A DNA stretch of 46,046 bases from Nostoc sp. KVJ20 (GTDB taxonomy: Bacteria; Cyanobacteriota; Cyanobacteriia; Cyanobacteriales; Nostocaceae), in NCBI RefSeq assembly GCF_001712795.1, contig NZ_KV757747.1, forward strand, positions 1,910-47,955, written 5' to 3'. Shown piece after piece: positions 21,601-29,900 of this stretch; within the stretch, counting starts at the first letter, position 1, and the number at the start of each line of letters is the position of its first letter. Position numbers and translations under genes: made by a program. Below the pieces are notes generated by a model, which did no database searches, was not told the origin of the DNA, and worked only from the letters and a program-made list of their open reading frames with translations.

Positions 21601-23953
21601 CTAAGTACCAAGAACTAAATGTTGTATTCTCTGTTGGCCCATAAACATGGAGCAATCGCTGCGGCGCACCATTGTTGAGTACTTCTTTAACCCATTTAGG
21701 ATCGACAGCCTCGCCGCCAAATAGAAGATGCCGTAGTGAATTGAAAGCAGAGGGGACTTCTTGAGCAATTTGATTGAACAATGCAGTTGTCAAAAATAAC
21801 ACACTGATATTTTGCGATCGCATAAAGACTGCGAAATCTTTGGGCGAAAGTGCCAAATCTTTGCTTACCCCTACCAACCGTGCTCCGTTTAGTAACGCTC
21901 CCCAAATTTCAAAAGTAGCAGCATCGAAGGCGTGATTTGAGGCTTGGGCAATTACGTCTTGAGGAGAAATGCTGATATAGTTGGTTTCTTTGACGAGTCG
22001 AACTACACTTCGATGGACAATGCTTACACCTTTGGGTTGACCTGTAGAACCGGAGGTGTACATTACATAAGCTAAGTTATCAGCTTTGACACTCGTAGTT
22101 GGGTTTTGTTGTGTGTGTTGACTGATGATATCCCAGTTTGAGTCTAAGCAAATTACATTAGCTTTGCCGTTGCCTAATTTATTAACTAGTTTTTCTTGAG
22201 TCAATACAACTGATAACTGAGTATCTTCAAGCATGAAGGTCAATCGCTCTTGAGGATATTCTGGGTTAAGTGGCACATAAGCACCACCTGCTTTGAGAAT
22301 CCCCAATAGTCCCACAATCATTTCTAAGGAACGCTCCACACATATCCCCACCAGCACATCTGCTTTCACACCCAAAGACTTCAGGTAGTGCGCCAACTGG
22401 TTAGCACGGCTGTTCAATTCGCGGTATGTGAGATATTGATTTACTCTGCGAGAAGCCTCGCTGCGCTCGTCTACGTACACCACTGCTACAGCATCGGGTG
22501 TAAGCTCTACCTGCTCCTCAAACAATTGATGAATAGATTTATCCTGGGGATAATTAGATTGGGTATCATTCCAGTCAACTAATAACTGTTGTTGCTCAGA
22601 TTTTGTTAGTATTGGCAACTGAGAAATTCGTTGCTGAGGATTAGTAGCGATTCCCTCAAGCATTGTGACAAAATGACCCAGCATCCGGCTAATCGTTCCA
22701 TCTTCAAATCGACTAGCATCGTACATCACCCTCAGCGATAATTGCTCACCAGGGGAAACTACAACCGCCAGAGGATAAGTTGTTTGTTCAATCCATCTAA
22801 AATTCGAGAGGGAAAAATTGCGATCGCCTTTTAGAACAGCAGTATCAACAGGATAATTCTCAAAAACAACAATACTCTCAAACAAAGAAGTACCCTTGGG
22901 AACATCACTTAGCCCCTGAATCTCTGCTAATGAGCTATAGGAAAATTGCTCAGACTCAATCTGTTGTGCCTGTAAATCCTTCAACAAACCCAGCAATTCA
23001 GTCTTCTCGGAGATTTGTACCCGCACTGGCAGAGTATTGATAAATAAACCCACTATCGACTCTACACCAACAAGTTCAGGCGGACGACCAGACACAGTTG
23101 CACCAAAAACCACATCTGTTTCTTGGCTATAACGAGACAGTAACAATCCCCAAGTCGCCTGCACCAAATTACTCATCGTCAATTGATGCTGTCTGACAAA
23201 AGACATTACTGCTGTTGTTGCTGACACAGTTAAGTCAATTTGTTGTTCACTGTAGCTCGAATGCTGCTCCCGCATTGACAATGGTTTATCCACAGTCAAA
23301 GGAGTTGGTGTGGTAAAACCTTGGAGTTTTTGTCGCCAAAATTCTTGAGCTAAATCTCGATCCTGTTGCTGTAACCAAGCAATATAGTTGCGGTAACTGA
23401 CAGTTCCGATGTTAGATAAACTTTTACCCTGAGAAATAGCTTGATAAAACTCCAACAGGTCTTGGAAAACCAAAGGTGACGACCAGCCATCAAGTAATAA
23501 ATGATGATGACACCAAACAAACTGATAAGTATTCCCATCCAACTGGATTAGATGTAGACGCATCAATGGCGCTTGCGACACTTGGAAACCCTGTTGTCGC
23601 TCAGAATCCAGAAAAGTTTCTAATTGCTGTTGCTGCTCTTGTGTAGATAACTCCCGCCAGTCATAAGTTTCGACCGTCACATTTACTTGTCGATACACCA
23701 CTTGAACTGGCTGGCTCAAAGACTCCCATAGAAACGCTGTGCGGAAGACGGGATGCCGAGCTACGACTTGCTGCCAAGCTTGCTCGAAGGTTTTTACATC
23801 TAGATTTCCCGTCAAAATGCAACTTATCTGCTCAAAATATACGCCTGAATCTGGAGCATACAAACTTTCAAACAGCATCCCCTCTTGCATGGGAGATAAA
23901 GGATAAATATCTTCAATATTTTGGCGATTAGTTTTGCTAAGTTCTAATTTCAT
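9680..23953 (-). CDS. ncpB: Four-module NRPS with terminal reductase: Ile-Ser-MePro-(Phe/Leu), aldehyde release
   Basis: A 4757-residue NRPS. The order is C-A-T (C HHHLLLDGWS about 148; A core YTSGSTGQPKG about 633; T FFELGGHSLLATQ about 1051), then C-A-T (about 1118-2140), C-A-T (about 2200-3240), C-A-T (about 3300-4310), and a reductase (TGATGFVG about 4395; YTQSK about 4555). Codes read against GrsA are DAFFLGVTFK (Ile), DVWHISLIDK (Ser), DVQFIAHVAK (Pro/4-methylPro) and DAWTIGAVCK (Phe-like, relaxed to Leu in nostocyclopeptides). The first C follows the epimerase of NcpA, so it should be of the D-L type. The NAD(P)H reductase frees a peptide aldehyde that can close as an imine with the N-terminal Tyr amine. 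There is no thioesterase. The ATG overlaps the ncpA stop (ATGA). Repeat-derived insertions occur in all four A domains. Confidence 0.95.
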   Translation of the reverse strand: MKLELSKTNRQNIEDIYPLSPMQEGMLFESLYAPDSGVYFEQISCILTGNLDVKTFEQAWQQVVARHPVFRTAFLWESLSQPVQVVYRQVNVTVETYDWRELSTQEQQQQLETFLDSERQQGFQVSQAPLMRLHLIQLDGNTYQFVWCHHHLLLDGWSSPLVFQDLLEFYQAISQGKSLSNIGTVSYRNYIAWLQQQDRDLAQEFWRQKLQGFTTPTPLTVDKPLSMREQHSSYSEQQIDLTVSATTAVMSFVRQHQLTMSNLVQATWGLLLSRYSQETDVVFGATVSGRPPELVGVESIVGLFINTLPVRVQISEKTELLGLLKDLQAQQIESEQFSYSSLAEIQGLSDVPKGTSLFESIVVFENYPVDTAVLKGDRNFSLSNFRWIEQTTYPLAVVVSPGEQLSLRVMYDASRFEDGTISRMLGHFVTMLEGIATNPQQRISQLPILTKSEQQQLLVDWNDTQSNYPQDKSIHQLFEEQVELTPDAVAVVYVDERSEASRRVNQYLTYRELNSRANQLAHYLKSLGVKADVLVGICVERSLEMIVGLLGILKAGGAYVPLNPEYPQERLTFMLEDTQLSVVLTQEKLVNKLGNGKANVICLDSNWDIISQHTQQNPTTSVKADNLAYVMYTSGSTGQPKGVSIVHRSVVRLVKETNYISISPQDVIAQASNHAFDAATFEIWGALLNGARLVGVSKDLALSPKDFAVFMRSQNISVLFLTTALFNQIAQEVPSAFNSLRHLLFGGEAVDPKWVKEVLNNGAPQRLLHVYGPTENTTFSSWYLVQDVPEGATTIPIGQPISNTQIYLLDSQLQPVGIGVPGEIYIGGDGLAREYLNRTDLTQEKFIPNPFGGSRGAGEQGSRGAEEKLHPSFPSAPPHLCPSASSERLYKTGDKARYLSDGNIEYLGRIDDQVKIRGLRIELGEIEAVLSQHSDVQISCVIVREDTPGDKRLIAYVVTHQNCQPTMGEIRQFLKAKLPDYMIPSAIVILESFPLTPNGKVDRRALPKPELDTALREKYVAPRTPVEEMLALLWAQVLKVEQVGIYDNFFELGGHSLLATQLVSRIRTSFKIELPLRELFAASTITELAPFIQQLQQQDLQLAAPPILRRAENANLPLSYAQQRLWFLDQLEPNSASYNIPFGLRLVGTLNVAALQQSLIEIIHRHEALRTNFVTVDGQATQIIQTQQNWSLTVVDLQHLALTEQEIAAQQLVQEQAIEPFDLAHDALIRATLLVLSPTEQWLSVCMHHVVSDGWSIGVFALELQALYNAYSQGQTSPLLPLPIQYADFAIWQRQWLVGEVLNSQLSYWKQQLANAPTFLPLPTDRPRPAVQTFNGAYLEFTLSGELTQRLLQLSQKQGVTLFMTLLAAYNTLLYRYTGQEDILVGSPIANRDRTEIEGLIGFFVNTLVMRTEISGDRSFNELLPRIREMALSAYAHQDLPFEMLVEALQPERDLSHTPLFQVMFVLNNAPTSEVELTGLSVSSLPIESAIAKFDLTLSMENTSTGLVGGWDYNTDLFDSSTIERMTGHFVTLLESIVANPSERISQLPMLTAFEQQQLLVEWNDTRVDYPQDKCIHQLFEEQVERTPDAVAVVFENQQLTYHELNCRANQLAHYLRSLGVSTDVLVGICVERSLEMVIGLLGILKAGGAYLPLDPEYPQDRLSFMLEDAQVSVLLSQQQLVEKLPEHQARVVCLDTDWGMISQSNQQNPIAGVQATNLAYVIYTSGSTGKPKGAINTHLGICNRLLWMQQAYQLTEIDCVLQKTPFSFDVSVWEFFWPLLTGARLVVAKPGGHKDSGYLVNLILEQQITTLHFVPSMLQIFLEEQGLKDCSSLKRVICSGEALPLELQERFFACLGCQLHNLYGPTEAAIDVTFWECQPESNLKTVPIGRPISNTQIYILDQNLQPVPVGVPGELHIGGAGLARGYLNRPELTEKKFIPNPFSGSRGAGEQRSRGVRERRRKIVQSPVASPRLYKTGDLARYLPDGNIEYLGRIDNQVKIRGFRIELGEIEAALSQHQDVQTSVVIVREDTPGDKRLVGYIVPQPQITPTVSVLRSFLKEKLPEYMIPSAIVILESLPLTSNGKIDRRALPAPEPSGTLSDKYVAPRTPLEEILALIWQEVLKIELVGRHDNFFTLGGHSLLATQLVSRVRSSLKVELPLRSLFAAPTIAELAQLIQQLQQQDIELAAPPILRRAENAEIPLSYAQQRLWFLDQFEPDSPFYNIPMGLRFVGNVNVVALEQSFREIIHRHEALRTNFVSVDGKPTQIIHNWREQGTGNREQENIPWTLSVVELKHLPVLVLSEAEVTEQETAAQKLVQQQAIEPFDLAHDALIRATLVVLSPTEQWLSVSIHHVVSDGWSIGVFIEELQALYNAYSQGQPSPLLPLPIQYADFALWQRQWLQGEVLNSQLSYWKQQLANAPTFLSLPTDRPRPAVQTFNGAYLEFALSVELTQQLTKLSQQQGVTLFMTLLAAYNTLLYRYTGQEDILVGSPIANRDRSEIEGLIGFFVNTLVMRTQVSGDRSFSELLTRVRDMAMEAYAHQNLPFEMLVEALQAERNLSHTPLFQVMFVLQNAPTASGLDLTGLNVSSLPVKLTTSRFDLTLIMQNSPTGLIGLWEYSTDLFDASTIERMTSHFVTLLEGIVANPQQQISQLPLLSEVEQQKLLFEWNDTQVDYPLHKCIHQLFEEQVELTPDEVAVEFEEQQLTYNQLNCRANQLAHHLRSLGVGADILVGLCVERSLEMVIGLLGILKAGGAYVPLDPEYPTERLSYILEDTQAKVLLTQRSLLDRLPPNQTQLVCLDTDAELISQCSQDNLITGVQANNLGYIIYTSGSTGQPKGIAMNQLALCNMILWHPNNLKIARGAKTLQFASINFDVSFQEIFTTWCSGGTLFLITEELRHDTSNLLKVIQEKAIQRMFLPVVGLQQLAEFAVGSELVNTHLREIITAGEQLQITPAISKWLSKLSDCTVHNHYGPSESHVATSFTLPNLVDTWPPLPPIGRPISNTQIYILDKYLQPVPIGVQGELYIAGVLLAKGYLNRPELTQEKFIPNPFKEAGGRRQKAGGSKLYKTGDLARYLPDGNIESLGRIDNQVKIRGFRIELGEVEAVLSQHTNVQASCAIVREDTPGDKRLVAYIVPQPEQRVSVNVVRSFLKEKLPEYMLPSAIVILEALPITSNGKLDRRALRAPDLHSQLLDQYVAPRNPIEEILSLIWAQVLKVDLVGIHDNFFELGGHSLLATQLVSRVRTNLKVELPLRSLFAAPTIAQLSQNIQQLQQQDLEIIAPPILKRAENAEIPLSYAQQRLWFLDKLSSNSASYNIPVGLRLVGTLNVAALQQSLIEIIHRHEALRTNFVVVDGKPLQIIQTQINWTVAVVDLQHLPVTEQKTAAQKLLQQQAIEPFELESEALIRATLLVLSHTEQWLLVCMHHVVSDGWSIGVFALELQALYNAYSQGQPSPLLPLPIQYADFAIWQRQWLVGEVLNSQLSYWKQQLANAPTFLPLPTDRPRPAVQTFNGAYLEFALSSELTQRLVQLSQKQGVTLFMTLLAAYNTLLYRYTGQTDILVGTPIANRDRTEIEGLIGFFVNTLVMRTDLSLNPSFNELLPRIREMALSAYAHQDLPFEMLVETLQPERDMSHTPLFQVMFGLQNAPMSEIDLTGLTVSSLPIESSTAKFDLTLSMENTSTGLVGGWEYNTDLFDSSTIERMTGHFACLLEGIVANPSERISQLPILTASEQQQLLVEWNDTQVDYPQDKCIHQLFEEQVERTPDAVAVVFENQQLTYHELNCRANQLAHYLQSLGVSADVLVGICVERSLEMVVGLLGILKAGGAYVPLDPEYPQERLSFMLENAQVSVLLTQHKLVEKLQKHQTQVVCLDTDWHFIAQLPQENAIAEVQATNLAYVIYTSGSTGRPKGVMVEHRGLCNLTHAQIQIFGLHSDSRVLQFASFSFDASIWEIVLALGSGATLYLGTKDSLLPGKPLIEQLRNHCITNITLPPSALAVMPMEELPALQTIIVGGEACSAELIRQWSAGRNFFNAYGPTEATVCATLVKCTEDDEKISIGKAIANTQVYILDENLQLVPVGVPGELHIGGAGLARGYLNRPELTQEKFIPNPFDRSRGAEEQGSRGAEVLPNPQFPIPSPRLYKTGDLARYLPDGNIEYLGRIDNQIKIRGFRIEVGEIEAILSQHPGVRENVVVAREDIPGEKRLVAYFVPELEQTPTINDLRIFLKEKLPQYMVPSAFVTLEFLPLTPNGKVDRKALPAPDFHNTQAVNFVAPRTPIEEVLAGIWANVLHLEKVGVLDNFFDLGGHSLTTIRVMSQVNETFQMKLPLRHLFTAPTIAELAQTIESTCGTDSTVSTNEITSLNLQAEVVLDETIKPLNLVYQPVSEPKAILLTGATGFVGAFLLAELLQQTQADIYCLVRAADFTAGKQRLQESLKAYLLWEESFNSRIIPVLGDLSQPLFGLGDEQFHHMAGKIDLIYHNGALVNHVYPYALLKAANVRGTEEVLRLASQIKIKPVHFISTVSVFASDEYFKLGVVQENDPLEHSQGLVGGYTQSKWVAEKIVMMARDRGLPCSIYRLGRITWHSKTGIWNSNDMFYRFIKSCIQLKSAPEMNSLIEITPVDYLAKALINLSQQPESLGKAFHLISSHSAPWSQFINCIRSLGYPLQELSDEDWQAELVRSNQISTDNALYSAISLAEDNTSSESNATSSLKFDCQNTLNGLADTTIRWPEVDDKLLQAFFTNFSNSTSDKKK
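11526..11609. repeat. In-frame STRR insertion in NcpB A4
   Basis: GGGGATTGGGAATT-type heptamers followed by CCCCTGCT-type octamers, inside the coding sequence between EKFIPNPF and RLYKTGD. On the coding strand it yields the linker RSRGAEEQGSRGAEV. Confidence 0.85.
14753..14791. repeat. In-frame heptamer insertion in NcpB A3
   Basis: A CTGCCTC heptamer run at the same site between NPF and KLYKTGD. It is encoded as KEAGGRRQKAGGSK and differs in unit from the other six adenylation domains. Confidence 0.85.
17034..17057. repeat. 24-bp dispersed repeat, in frame in NcpB C3
   Basis: ACTTCGGCTTCGCTCAGTAC plus AAGT on the plus strand. It adds eight residues (LVLSEAEV) after HLPV, compared with the same site in sibling C domains. 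Other copies are at 25780, 25843 and 31697. Confidence 0.85.
17107..17137. repeat. In-frame CCCTGTT heptamers in NcpB C3
   Basis: Four tandem CCTGTTC units encode part of WREQGTGNREQENIPW. Sibling condensation domains have a short QTQQNW-type segment here. A near-identical insert is in NcpA C3 at 28431-28462. Confidence 0.85.
18035..18122. repeat. In-frame STRR insertion in NcpB A2
   Basis: Degenerate pyrimidine-rich octamers (CCCCTGCT) between NPF and RLYKTGD. They are encoded as SGSRGAGEQRSRGVRERRRK and on to VASP. Confidence 0.8.
21291..21405. repeat. In-frame STRR insertion in NcpB A1
   Basis: Two blocks, GGCAGAGG-type and then CCCCTGCT octamers, between NPF and RLYKTGD. They encode GGSRGAGEQGSRGAEEK followed by a Pro/Ser-rich stretch. 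Confidence 0.8.
22445..22474. repeat. Dispersed repeat, in frame in NcpB A1
   Basis: CTGCGAGAAGCCTCGCTGCG and the next ten bases, a Nostoc-type dispersed repeat, are encoded as VDERSEASRRV where sibling A domains read VFENQQLTY. Confidence 0.65.
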
Positions 23954-26900
23954 AAATTTTGTAATATCTGATCTATTTCTAGTTGGTCAAGTTGAATTAA
24001 TGGAAAATCTGTAGGCGTATAACCTGCATTTTCTGTTGACAAACAATGAGCAATTAACTCTTGCAAAGTTTCGACAAATTCTTGAGCAATATTCTCAATC
24101 GTTTCGTGCTGATGAATATTGCTGCTGTATGTCCAATCTATTTGCAGTTTTTCATTGATAATGATGGCATTAATATCTAGCAAATAATGGCGCTGACCTT
24201 GTAAACTCTGACTGTTTCCACTAGATTCATTAGCTATTTGTATCAGAGAAGATGTATTCACAACCTGAGCAAATTGCCCCAAATAATTGAAGCTAACTTC
24301 TGCTTGGGGAATTTTCTCTAGTTGGGCATTAATTTCTGCATCAACATTCAGATAACGCAATAAGCCATAGCCAATGCCTTTATTAGGAATTACACGTAAT
24401 TGTTCCTTGACGGATTTTAAAGCAGTACCCAGATCATCTGTGATTCCCAGTTCCACAACTACTGGAAAAATCGTTGTAAACCAACCAACAGTGCGTGATA
24501 AGTCTACACCATCTACGATTTCTTCCCGCCCATGACCTTCTAAGTTGAATAACACTGAATCAGAGTTAGTCCATTCGCTTAATACCAGCACTAAGGCAGT
24601 TAACAAGACATCGTTAATTTGTGTTTTGTAAGCTTTCGGAACATCTTGCAGGAGAGAAAGAGTTTCGGCTTCATCTAATGATACTGTTACTGTCCTAGCC
24701 GATGCAGTAGTGTTTATTCCTTGTGCATAGTCCACTGGAATAGAGTCAACTGCATCGTAAGATGGACTCAACCAATAATCTAGTTCTGATTTTAAGACTT
24801 CTGATTGGGCATAAGCTGTTATCTTTTGCGCCCAATCTTTGAAAGATGTAGTTTTTGCAGGTAACTGAATGGTTTTGCCTTGACTTAGTTGCTGGTAAGC
24901 TGTCTGCAAATCTTCTAACAATATCCGCCAAGAAACACCGTCTACTACGAGGTGGTGAATTAATATCAGCAATCGCGCTTTTTTGTTAATACCCAGCCAG
25001 AAAAATGCTACTTGCACGAGATTTTCTGAAAGATTTAAACTCGCCTGTAATTCATTGGCTGTGGTTTCAATGACAGTTTCTATCTCAATTTCTGGAACTG
25101 TCGATAAGTCAAAATGGCGGATAGTAATATTATCGGTTGGGTTAGCATGAATCTGCTGCCATATTGTGTCTGCTTGAGTGAATCTTAGCCTAAGAGCATC
25201 GTGATGTTTTAGTAATTGCTGCCATACTTGCTCTAATATTTCTAGGTTGAGGTCTGATGGTATTGTGAGGAGGAATGATTGATTAAAGTGGTGTTTTTCT
25301 GGGAACTTTTGCTCGAAAAACCAGTGTTGAATTGGTGTTAGGGGTAATGTTCCTGTGACTAATCCTTGTTCGATTGAGAGGGCTTTTGTTGTACCTGCAA
25401 CTGTGGCTAATTGGGCGATAGTTTGATTGGCAAATAGTTGTTTGATTGTCAGTTCTATTCCAGCAACTTTTGCTCTGCTGATGATTTGAATGCTGAGGAT
25501 AGAATCTCCTCCTAGTTCAAAAAAGTTATCGTGTATGCCTATTTGCTCTACCCTTAATACTTGCTCCCAAATTTGGGTTAATTTTTCTTCAATGGGGGTG
25601 CACGGTAGCACTATCTCGTTTTCTATTCCTGTGCGTGCTTCTGGTTCTGGTAGGGCGCGGCGGTCTATTTTGCCGTTGGGGGTTAGGGGTAGGGATTTTA
25701 GGATGACGATCGCACTTGGTACCATGTATTCTGGTAGCTTTTCTTTGAGGAAGCTACGCAGAACGCTTACTGTGGGTGTACTTCGACTTCGCTCAGTACA
25801 AGTCTGCTGTGGCTGCGGTACTATATAGGCGACTAGGCGTTTACTTCGGCTCCGCTCAGTACAAGTATTTCCGGGAATGTCTTCGCGGACAATGACTACA
25901 GATGTTTGCACATCTTGATGTTGGCTTAGTGCTGCTTCGATTTCTCCCAACTCAATGCGGAAACCCCGGATTTTTACTTGGTTATCGATGCGACCCAAGT
26001 ATTCTATGTTTCCATCTGGAAGATAACGAGCCAAATCCCCAGTTTTGTAAAGTCGGGGACTGGGTACTGGGGATTGGGTACTGGGGATTGGGTACTGGGA
26101 ATTGGGAAGAATTTCTGCTCCCTTGCCCCCCTGCTCCCCTGCTCCTCTGCTTCTATCAAAGGGGTTGGGGATAAATCTTTCTTGTGTTAATTCTGGGCGG
26201 TTGAGGTATCCTTTTGCTAATCCTGCACCACCAATGTGCAGTTCTCCTGGTACACCTATAGGTAGTGGTTGTAAGTTTTGGTCGAGTATGTATATCTGGG
26301 TATTGGAAATTGGACGACCAATAGGGACAACTTGTGGATAAATCTCACGCTGACAATTCCAGAAAGTTGCATCAATACAAGCCTCTGTTGGGCCGTAGAG
26401 ATTATGTAAATTTACATCTAGCTTACTTAACAAGCCTTCTTGCAGAGTAACGGGTAAGACTTCACCGCCACAGAATAAGTGTTTGAGGGAGTGACAAGTT
26501 TCGATTCCTCCCTGTTCTAAAAGCATTTGCAGTAAAGATGGAACAAGTTGAACAGTAGTGACCTGCTGTTGGGCAATTAACCTTAAGAGATAAGCACTGT
26601 CAGTATGACCTCTTGGTTCAGCTATTAACAACTGTCCACCTGCTAACAATGGAGCATAGAATTCCCAAACTGAGGCATCAAAGCCAAAGGGAGTTTTTTG
26701 CAGTACTTTGTCTTTTTCAGTCAGGGGGAATGTTGCTTGCATCCAAAACATGTGGTTGCAAAGGTTACTGTGAGATAGCATTACTCCCTTCGGTTGACCA
26801 GTAGAGCCAGAAGTATAAATCACATAAGCTATGTTACTAGCTTGCACTTGGGCAATTGGATTCTCTTGGCTAGACTTACTGATTAGGAGCCAGTCTTTAT

Positions 26901-29900
26901 CTAAATGGACTACACGCGCTTGATGTCCAGGTAATTTCTCAACTAGATGCTGTTGAGTAAGTAGCACAGAAACTTGAGCGTCTGCCAGCATAAAATTCAG
27001 ACGGTCTTGGGGATACTCAGGGTCAAGTGGTACATAAGCCCCACCCGCCTTGAGAATGCCCAACAGCCCAACCACCATCTCTAAAGAACGCTCTACACAT
27101 ATCCCCACCAGGACATCTGCGGACACTCCCAAAGACCGCAAATAATGCGCCAACTGGTTAGCACGAGTATTCAACTCCTGGTAGGTCAATTGTTGATTCT
27201 CAAACACCACCGCCACTGCATCAGGTGTACGTTGAACTTGCTCCTCAAACAACTGATGAATACATTTGTCTTGGGGATAATCTACGCTTGTATCATTCCA
27301 CTCAACTAATAACTGTTGCTGCTCCGATGCTGTGAGTATTGGTAATTGCGAAATCCTCTCGCTGGGATTGGCGACGATACTTTCCAGCAGTGTCACAAAA
27401 TGACCAGTCATTCGCTCAACGGTGCTGCTATCAAACAAGTTAGTGTTATATTCCCACCCTCCCACTAGTCCGGTGCTAGTGTTTTCCATTGATAAGATAA
27501 GATCAAACTTAGCGATCGCACTTTCTATTGGCAATTCACTGACAGTTAATCCAGTCAACTCTATTTCAGATTTGGGCGCATTATTGAGAACAAACATCAC
27601 CTGAAATAGTGGTGTATAGCTGAGATCCCGTTCTGGCTGCAATGCTTCTACTAGCATTTCAAAGGGCAAATCTTGATGAGCATAGGCTCCGAAAGCCATT
27701 TCTCTTAGGCGCGGGAGTAATTCGTTAAAGGTGGGATTCTCAGATAAATCAGTCCGCATCACTAAAGTGTTGACAAAAAAGCCAATTAACCCTTCTATTT
27801 CGGTGCGATCGCGGTTAGCAATTGGTGTCCCCACCAAAATATCTGTTTGTCCGGTGTAGCGATAAAGCAGGGTATTATATGCCGCCAACAAAGTCATAAA
27901 CAAAGTCACCCCTTGCTGTTGACTCAGTTTTATCAACTTTTGAGTTAACTCAACAGACAGGGCAAACTCAAGATATGCGCCATTGAAAGTCTGTACAGCA
28001 GGTCTAGGTCTGTCTGTGGGTAATGGTAAGAACGTAGGTGCATTTGCCAATTGTTCTTTCCAGTAACTTAATTGGCTTTGTAGCATCTCCCCTTGCAACC
28101 ATTGTCTTTGCCATAAGGCGAAATCTGCATACTGAATCGGCAGTGGTAACAAAGGTGACGGTTGACCTTGAGAATAAGCATTGTACAGTGCTTGTAACTC
28201 CTGGACAAACACACCTATTGACCAGCCATCAGAGACAACGTGGTGCATACACACTAATAACCACTGCTCTGTAGAAGACAGCACTATTAATGTCGCTCTG
28301 ATTAATGCATCATCAGCTAAGTCAAAAGGAAGAAACGCTTGTTCTTGGACTAATTTCTGTGCAGCAGTTTTTTGTTCTGTTAAAGGTAAATGCTTTAAGT
28401 CAACAACTGATAGTGTCCAAGGTATATTTTCCTGTTCCCTATTCCCTGTTCCCTGTTCCCTCCAATTGTGAATGATTTGAGTAGCTTGTCCATCAACTGT
28501 GATGAAGTTAGTGCGTAATGCTTCGTGGCGATGAATAATTTCAATTAAGCTTTGTTCTAAGGCGACAACATTCAGAGTTCCAACTAAACGCAACCCAAAA
28601 GGGATGTTGTATGAGGCACTGTTCGGCTCGAACTGGTCTAAAAACCACAAACGCTTTTGAGCATAAGACAGTGGTATTTCTGCATTGTTTGCCCGCCTTA
28701 AGATGGGTGGTGCAGCTAGTTCTAAGTTTTGTTGCTGCAACTGCTGAATGTTATGCGATAATTCAGCGATCGTTGGTGCAGCAAATAGCGATCGCAATGG
28801 CAGTTCTACTTTCAAGCTGCTACGCACACGGGAAATAAGTTGCGTTGCTAATAAAGAGTGTCCTCCTAGTTCAAAAAAGTTATCATGTCTGCCTACAAGG
28901 TCTACTTTTAGAACTTGTTGCCAAATCAGTGACAGTATTTCTTCGATGGGGTTGCGTGGGGCGACATATTTCTCTAATAATTCACTACTTGGCTCTGGTG
29001 CTGGTAGAGCGCGACGGTCTATTTTGCCGTTGGGGGTAAGCGGTAAAGACTCCAGGATGACTATTGCCGAAGGAACCATGTAGTCTGGTAACTTTTTCTT
29101 AAGGTCGCTACGCAGTTCGCTAATTGTGAGTGTTACTTGTAGCTGCGGCACAATGTATGCTACTAGGCGCTTATCACCCGGAGTATCTTCACGGGCTATG
29201 ACACATGATGCTTGCACATGGGGATGTTGGCTCAGTGCTGCTTCTATTTCTCCCAACTCAATGCGGAATCCCCGGATTTTTACTTGGTTATCGATACGTC
29301 CCAGGTATTCTATATTTCCATCTGCTAAATAACGAGCCAAGTCCCCAGTTTTGTAAAGTCGGGGACTGAGGATTGGGGACTGGGAATTGGGAAGAACTTC
29401 TGCCCCCCTGCTCCCCTGCTCCCCTGCTCCCCTGTTCCCCTGCTCCCCTGCTCCCCTGTTCCCCTGCTCCCCTGCCCCCCTGCTTCTACAAAAGGGATTG
29501 GGAATGAATTTTTCTTGTGTTAAATCTGGTCGGTTCAAGTAACCTTTTGCTAATCCTGCACCACCGATATGTAACTCTCCTGGTACACCTACGGGTACTG
29601 GTTGTAAGTTTTGGTCGAGTATATATATCTGAGTATTGTCAATTGGGCGACCAATAGAAATCAAGCTCTCACTTGATTCGAGTTGACATACTGATGACCA
29701 AATAGTAGTTTCTGTTGGGCCATAAAGGTTCCAGACAGAAGCACTCCTAGCAAGCAGTTCATTAACTAGATCCCCAGGTAAAGCTTCACCACCGCAAAGT
29801 ATTTTTAGATCGCTAAATTGGAAGTTGGAGTCTAAAAGCAATCTCCAAGTAGCTGGAGTTGCTTGCATAATTGTTGCCTTAGACTTAACTAGCAAATCAA

